Notes under the pieces: model-generated
What the model saw: only the letters and a program-made list of their open reading frames with translations
The model's database searches: none
What the model was told of the DNA's origin: nothing
Made by a program: the position numbers and the translations under genes
Assembly (NCBI GenBank): GCA_030159075.1
Contig: BROG01000292.1
Coordinates: 1-64,000 of the forward strand
Direction: 5' to 3'
Length of the DNA stretch: 64,000 bases
Origin: Atrina japonica
Taxonomy: Eukaryota; Mollusca; Bivalvia; Pterioida; Pinnidae
In this document: positions 59,523-64,000 of the stretch, in pieces
Numbering within the stretch: position 1 is the stretch's first letter
Layout of the letters: each line of letters begins with the position of its first letter

Positions 59523-59600
59523 AGCTCTTTAACTCATTAATCTTGCTTTTACTGACCTAACAACAGAAACAGGTCAGTGCGAATTGTCGATATGCAACAT
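59523..59600 (-). promoter_or_regulatory. LPCAT3: 5' leader of LPCAT3
   Basis: Upstream of the ATG, reading leftward into it, lie an in-frame TAA at -9 to -7 and the segment GGTCAGTAAAAGCAAG, which partly matches the leader of the paralogue. GGTCAG is preceded by CTGTTTCTGTTGTTAG, so a 5' UTR intron acceptor is possible here. No TATA box was identified. Confidence 0.4.
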
Positions 59601-59839
59601 GCAGAAACGAACGATAACTCTAGTAAGTTCGGACTGACCTTGTCTGGTTCCCGTACTATGTTCAATATGACGACGTACAAGGCAAATCTAGAGTCTAGAA
59701 CTTTACATTGGCAACGAAATTCTTTAGAAAATCTGTGTAACTCTGTAACTACATGTACAATTGAACTCTCCGTCCTAAAACAGTGGAAGTCAACTCGTAA
59801 TGGAATGAATTAAAATTATTTTTGTTTCCAAATAAAATC

Positions 59840-59877
59840 AGCGATAGATAAAGCTAATATTAGCTTTATCTATCGCT
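59840..59877. promoter_or_regulatory. Perfect 38-bp palindrome, ~320 bp upstream of the LPCAT3 ATG
   Basis: 19-bp arms (AGCGATAGATAAAGCTAAT and its exact reverse complement) meet with no spacer. Each arm carries GATAGATAA, which matches the WGATAR GATA-factor motif. It could be a cruciform or paired binding site, or the trace of a small fold-back insertion; function is unknown. Confidence 0.6.
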
Positions 59878-59934
59878 AATAAAACGAAGTCATGCCCAAC
59901 TAAGTGAAGCCAACTTGTAGCTTACCCAAAACAT

Positions 59935-60075
59935 CAGCGTCGGAAGCAAATTGAAAGTTGCGGGGGGGGGGCTAAACCAACTTAAAACACATACACACGC
60001 CAGAAACGTCTATGTCCTATGTCTATATTTGCAAAAAAGTGGGGCTACCCCCCCCCCCGGTTCCGACGCCCATGC
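59935..60075. mobile_element. Small inverted-repeat element with G/C runs
   Basis: Left GCGTCGGAAGCAAATTG with a 10-base G run. Right, reverse-complemented, GGCGTCGGAACCGGG with an 11-base run and GCAAAT. The GCGTCGGAA ends make it a likely MITE. Confidence 0.5.
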
Positions 60076-60473
60076 AAAACATTACCAAATAAAATGAAGA
60101 TGTAACTAAACCTGTCACCTCTTTTAAAAGACAAAATAGATGTCAATCCGTTTCAAATAATTTAAGATAAGTTTTTAATTCTGCTGACTTTATTGTGCTA
60201 CAAAAGTAGATATAAAGTTGGGAAAATGTTTTACAAGTACACGTATTGACCAGGAGATTTAAGGCTACTGATAGGACGTATAGCGCACTGCCCTGTTGCA
60301 TAGAAATTTAATATCGCTGAAAGCACAAAATTTTATAATCATATCGCTGATCTATGTAGTTTGTTGCATAATAAACAAGCCATCAGTACTCACGTTAGGC
60401 CCAATGTCTGACCCAATTTTAGTTACTTTTTTGTAAAACCTAATGTTGCCGAATTAAAAAGTATTCAGTCTAA

Positions 60474-60510
60474 TATCTATCTATCAATCTATCAATCAAT
60501 CAATCAATCA

Positions 60511-60568
<58 letters not shown>

Positions 60569-60572
60569 ATAC
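60474..60572. repeat. (TCTA)n/(TCAA)n microsatellite
   Basis: A TCAATCAATC part followed by about 17 TCTA units, upstream of LPCAT3. Confidence 0.95.
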
Positions 60573-61532
60573 ACACATCACTGACAACAGCTTATCAGTA
60601 AATAGTTTGCCCATGTATATGAAATGTTCGTATGTTGAACACGGTCTGGCATTTCGGATACATAAACACCGCATGCGGACGAAAAGATATCACTGCTTAA
60701 ATATGGAAAGTTGAAAAGGGGGTATAATTGCTTAAAAATGGAAAGTTGATAATCAAAAAGCCGCAATCATCATGTTTGTCGTAAATCTTAGTTGTAAATT
60801 CCCCATCTGTTTCTGCGGTGAATAAACTGTCCAAAAAGGGAGTGTAGGCCAACGTTTTAGATTCTGTGGAATCGTTACTTTCTAGTTTGGTGGAATATAT
60901 CGCATAACCGATAGGTTACATGTCCGGAAAATTGCTTGGTCTCCACTTTCAATATTTTATTAAATTATATACACACACACAACATCACACTCTGAAGTCT
61001 GAATCTGAAATGTTCACAGTATAACTTATGTCCAACTTCAAGCATTTAAAATTAATTCTCAAGTTTCCCGAATTCTAGTTCAATTAGGATAATCCCATTT
61101 TACAGAATTGTCATAGAATTTATTTGATATTCCGAAAGTTAATGCGTTTCAATTCTCTCTTGACAATTAAACATGCTCAAGGATAAATACCCTGTCTCTT
61201 AGTATATACCTGAAGTTGACATACTTATATGATTTACAATTTATCACCTAACAATTTAAGAACATTTATGTCTGAAATAAACAACTAAAAGAATTACATT
61301 TCACCCGACTTGTCAACATACTCTATATCTTTGTACTGTCGTATTTTCAATTAAATGTGTCAAATATCATTTTAATGAATTTGTATGAGTCCAAAATTTA
61401 AGTACTGGTATTTTAATTTGGTTTTGTAAACGTACAAAGAAGCACATCGCACTGTTCTTTTTATTTTTCTTGACCTAACACCGGATCCCGTTGTGATTGA
61501 ATTGAGTGAATAAGGTACAGTGTGCACCCTCT
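60573..61532. other. Upstream flank of LPCAT3, no gene
   Basis: AT-rich. No exon, ORF or transposon recognised. Confidence 0.35.
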
Positions 61533-61997
61533 ATTGACGAGGTAATCGGAAAAAAAGTCACAGGAAAAAAAGTCACGGAAAAAGGTCACAGAAAAAAAGT
61601 CACAAGAAAAAAAGTCACAGGAAAAAAAGTCACAGTTTTTTTTTTAGTTTGAAGAGACAATAGGTTTCCACATTTTATACAATTTTATATTAATTTTGGG
61701 ATACCAGTAGAGGACATGTACCTGTGTTCAAAGTAAACAGTAGCTATACCACAGTTGACAAATTCAGTCACGTTTTCAATATAGACCTATGTAATTTAAT
61801 TCAATACCATATTCAAATACATCTACAAATCAATTAAAAAAAAGCAACAACACCAAACTAAATTCGGCTTTTTAATCATCAGTACTTATGTTATTTTGAA
61901 GTAAGTTATAATATCTTTATATATAAAAGTTCAATAATTTAAGTTATGACATCTGAAGAAATTCTTTCTTTCACTTTAAAATTGCAATATAAACAGT

Positions 61998-62500
61998 TTT
62001 TTTTTTCACATTTACACAGTTCATATTTTTCACATGTTCATGTTCAATTTTTTACCTTTGCGCAGTTTTTCACATTTGCATTTTTTCATATTTGCAGGTT
62101 TTTTTTTTAACATTTGCACAGTGCACATTTGTAGTTTTTTCACATCTGCACAGATCTTTTTTCACATTTGCACAGTTATTTTTTCACAACAGTTATTTTT
62201 TCACATTTGCAGTTTTTTCACATTTGCACCATTTTTTTCACATCAGCACAGATCTTTTTTTCCACATTTGCACAGTTATTGTTTCACATTTGCACAGTTA
62301 TTGTTTCACATTTGCACAGTTATTGTTTCACACAGTTATTGTTTCACATTTGCACAGTTATTGTTTCACATTTGCACAGTTATTTTTTCACATTTGCACA
62401 GTTATTTTTTCACATTTACAGTTATTTTTCACATTTACAGTTTTTCTTGTTACATTTGCACAGTTTTATCACATTTGCTCATTTCCTTTTTCAAATTTAC
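61998..62500. repeat. ~22-bp minisatellite inside the fold-back element
   Basis: Unit CACATTTGCACAGTTATTTT plus TT, with GTTTC, CAGTTTT and short variants, about 24 copies. All three plus-strand frames are open because the unit lacks stops; none is a gene. The TTTTTTTCAC word resembles the element's terminal units. Confidence 0.9.
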
Positions 62501-62972
62501 TTAATGCTGATGGCTAAGTCTAATATTCCACCCAACACCTCTAAGAAACTGTGCAACAGTCTTTCTTCCCGCTGTAAAGTATTACACAGGTTTTGGAGCC
62601 TTATCTGTAGTTGTACATAACGTTATTTAAACACGTTTCACAGCTGATTTCCAACTGCGTCTTGCAGGACAATGGTTCTTACTGTGGCTTCTTCTCTTTT
62701 AATCCATTCCAAAAAACGCCATATTGATGGGTGCGAGTATCCAACCAAGTTGAAAAACCTATTGTTACTTGTTTTTATTTACATACATGTATTATTTTCT
62801 AATTATTAACTTAAATATTTTAATATCTTACAAGTAAATAAATAAATAAAATAATTAATAAAGTAAATGAATAAGTTTAAACATTTTATTTCATTAACAG
62901 GAAATAACCATTATTGTGTCTTTTTAGGGTCAGATTTCAGGACACATCCTTTGAACAGACTATTAATCCAAT

Positions 62973-62975
<3 letters not shown>

Positions 62976-63028
<53 letters not shown>
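62976..63028. repeat. (TA)n microsatellite
   Basis: TA run inside the right part of the fold-back element. Confidence 0.92.
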
Positions 63029-63031
<3 letters not shown>

Positions 63032-63132
63032 CAGATACATTATTTTTATTTGGAAATGTAAGTTCAGTAATAAACAGTTCTTTAAAACGTGACTTTTTTT
63101 CCTGTGACTTTTTTTCCTACATTCATTGACGA

Positions 63133-63451
63133 CTACAAACCTTATATGTTAAAGCAATCTGTCAGAAATTGTGTAATGAATATATGTAAACATTACTGTC
63201 AAGTTGAAACCTTCATCAGACAGCCGTATGGTTCCAAGTGACCATAACAGATAAAAGTCATGCGGCAGTCCTGGAAACTGGTAAAGACAAAATGTAACAT
63301 ACACAAACACACATAGGTGTATGATCGGACATTCATCTTGATAACTCTTTGTTTATAATCATGACATAGGTGCAGACTCTGAGGTGAAGTAATAATACAA
63401 CAATATCAAATAGGAAATGGATAAATATTCAGTCTAGTGGTATAAAAGTAG

Positions 63452-63452
<1 letters not shown>
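63133..63452. other. No feature recognised
   Basis: Flank between the fold-back element and the next TA tract. Confidence 0.35.

Positions 63453-63536
<84 letters not shown>
63453..63536. repeat. (TA)n microsatellite, ~41 units
   Basis: Longest pure TA tract of the window. Confidence 0.95.
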
Positions 63537-63537
<1 letters not shown>

Positions 63538-64000
63538 GGCATTATGGTAGCGATATATAAATCTTAACATATTATTTAAAGTGCACCCCAAACGCTATGT
63601 ACTGCTTTTCAAAAATCCTTAATCTATGATGCATAAATGCATTTGTCGAAAATTTGAAATAGATCCGACGTCTCGTTCCGGAGATATAAGCCCACAAAGT
63701 TGTTTTTTTACCTGCTGGAAATCCAATCAAGAGAAAAAATTGAAAACGTCTAATGGTCGTGACGTCATTCAAGGAACACCCGGTACAATAGCCATTGGCG
63801 GGTATAGAGAAAGTGGGCAAGTTTTCTAGTTCAGAATCCAGTTTGGAAAATGATTTTTATACTCAATCCTGGTGTGACGATGAAAGAAATTCTCATGTTA
63901 ATTACGAGGTGTTTCATTTACTATAAATATAATTAGTATGTGCTAAATATGTCTTTGTAATCACCGCTGTGTATATAGAAATACTAGCGTCCGGTGTTTC
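63537..64000. other. Right edge, no gene recognised
   Basis: 63575-63830 is open for about 80 codons on the minus strand and about 67 on the plus strand, with higher GC than its surroundings (GATCCGACGTCTCGTTCCGG, GTGACGTCATTC). It could be a repeat or a real exon fragment; I recognise no family in either frame. Confidence 0.35.

Larger units (their letters stand above)
61541..63124. mobile_element. Fold-back / hAT-like non-autonomous element with 8-bp target duplication
   Basis: ATTGACGA occurs at 61533-61540 and again at 63125-63132. Seven bases inside each copy starts a 30-bp perfect inverted repeat (61548-61577 against 63088-63117). The repeat consists of two units of GGAAAAAAAGTCACA/G. 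On the left these units continue to six tandem copies (to 61636). The 1.58-kb element has no transposase. The 8-bp duplication fits hAT, and tandem subrepeats in the ends recall fold-back elements. Confidence 0.8.

Noticed and set aside
59577..59813. 78-codon plus-strand ORF just upstream of LPCAT3 (possible divergent gene)
   Set aside because: No recognisable domain and no splice context. It lies over the likely LPCAT3 leader and promoter; not supportable without transcripts.
62034..62620. Three overlapping plus-strand ORFs of 141-156 codons
   Set aside because: All are frames of a stop-poor 22-bp satellite inside a transposon.

Overview
The window is eukaryotic: AT-rich, with one large intron-rich gene, no operons, and dense satellites and transposon debris. 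SINE tails ending in repeated TAAACAAACAA-type sequence and several dispersed repeat families resemble those I know from bivalve mollusc genomes. A bivalve, possibly a scallop relative, is my best guess; no species call is made.

The gene is a complete LPCAT3/MBOAT5-type lysophospholipid acyltransferase on the minus strand. It has 13 coding exons between 59522 (ATG) and 11890 (stop), which join in frame to 484 codons plus stop, close to the 487 residues I recall for human LPCAT3. The catalytic Asn (residue 325) and His (361, in a WHG motif) are present 36 residues apart, as in vertebrate LPCAT3. A second ATG exon at 252-333 (minus) has the same 82-nt length, the same M-D-G-I start, the same phase-1 donor and the same upstream in-frame TAA. 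It is exon 1 of a tandem paralogue whose remainder lies beyond the left edge.

Layout: 1-251 is intron 1 of the paralogue. 252-333 is its exon 1. 334-11889 is intergenic and holds a TTAA-flanked MITE, SINE pieces, a 52-bp satellite, a 1.26-kb terminal-inverted-repeat element and a broken Penelope-like fragment. 11890-59522 is LPCAT3. 59523-64000 is upstream flank with a perfect 38-bp palindrome, a TCTA microsatellite and a 1.6-kb inverted-repeat element with an 8-bp target duplication.

The unusual biology is in the introns. Every LPCAT3 intron except the two shortest carries at least one minisatellite. Two arrays straddle real exon-intron junctions: the ends of exons 8 and 10 and their 5' splice sites have been tandemly copied into the following intron, about 16 and about 10 times. 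Other arrays grew inside identifiable mobile elements (a TTAA MITE, a hAT-like element, a mariner-like MITE, a tRNA-type SINE head). The last coding intron starts with a GTGAGT donor that overlaps a stop codon, so splicing decides whether the protein gets its C-terminal K-x-K-x-x ER-retrieval-type tail.

No CRISPR array, phage, operon or new enzymatic system is visible. All calls come from reading the sequence and from recalled family knowledge; no database search was run.
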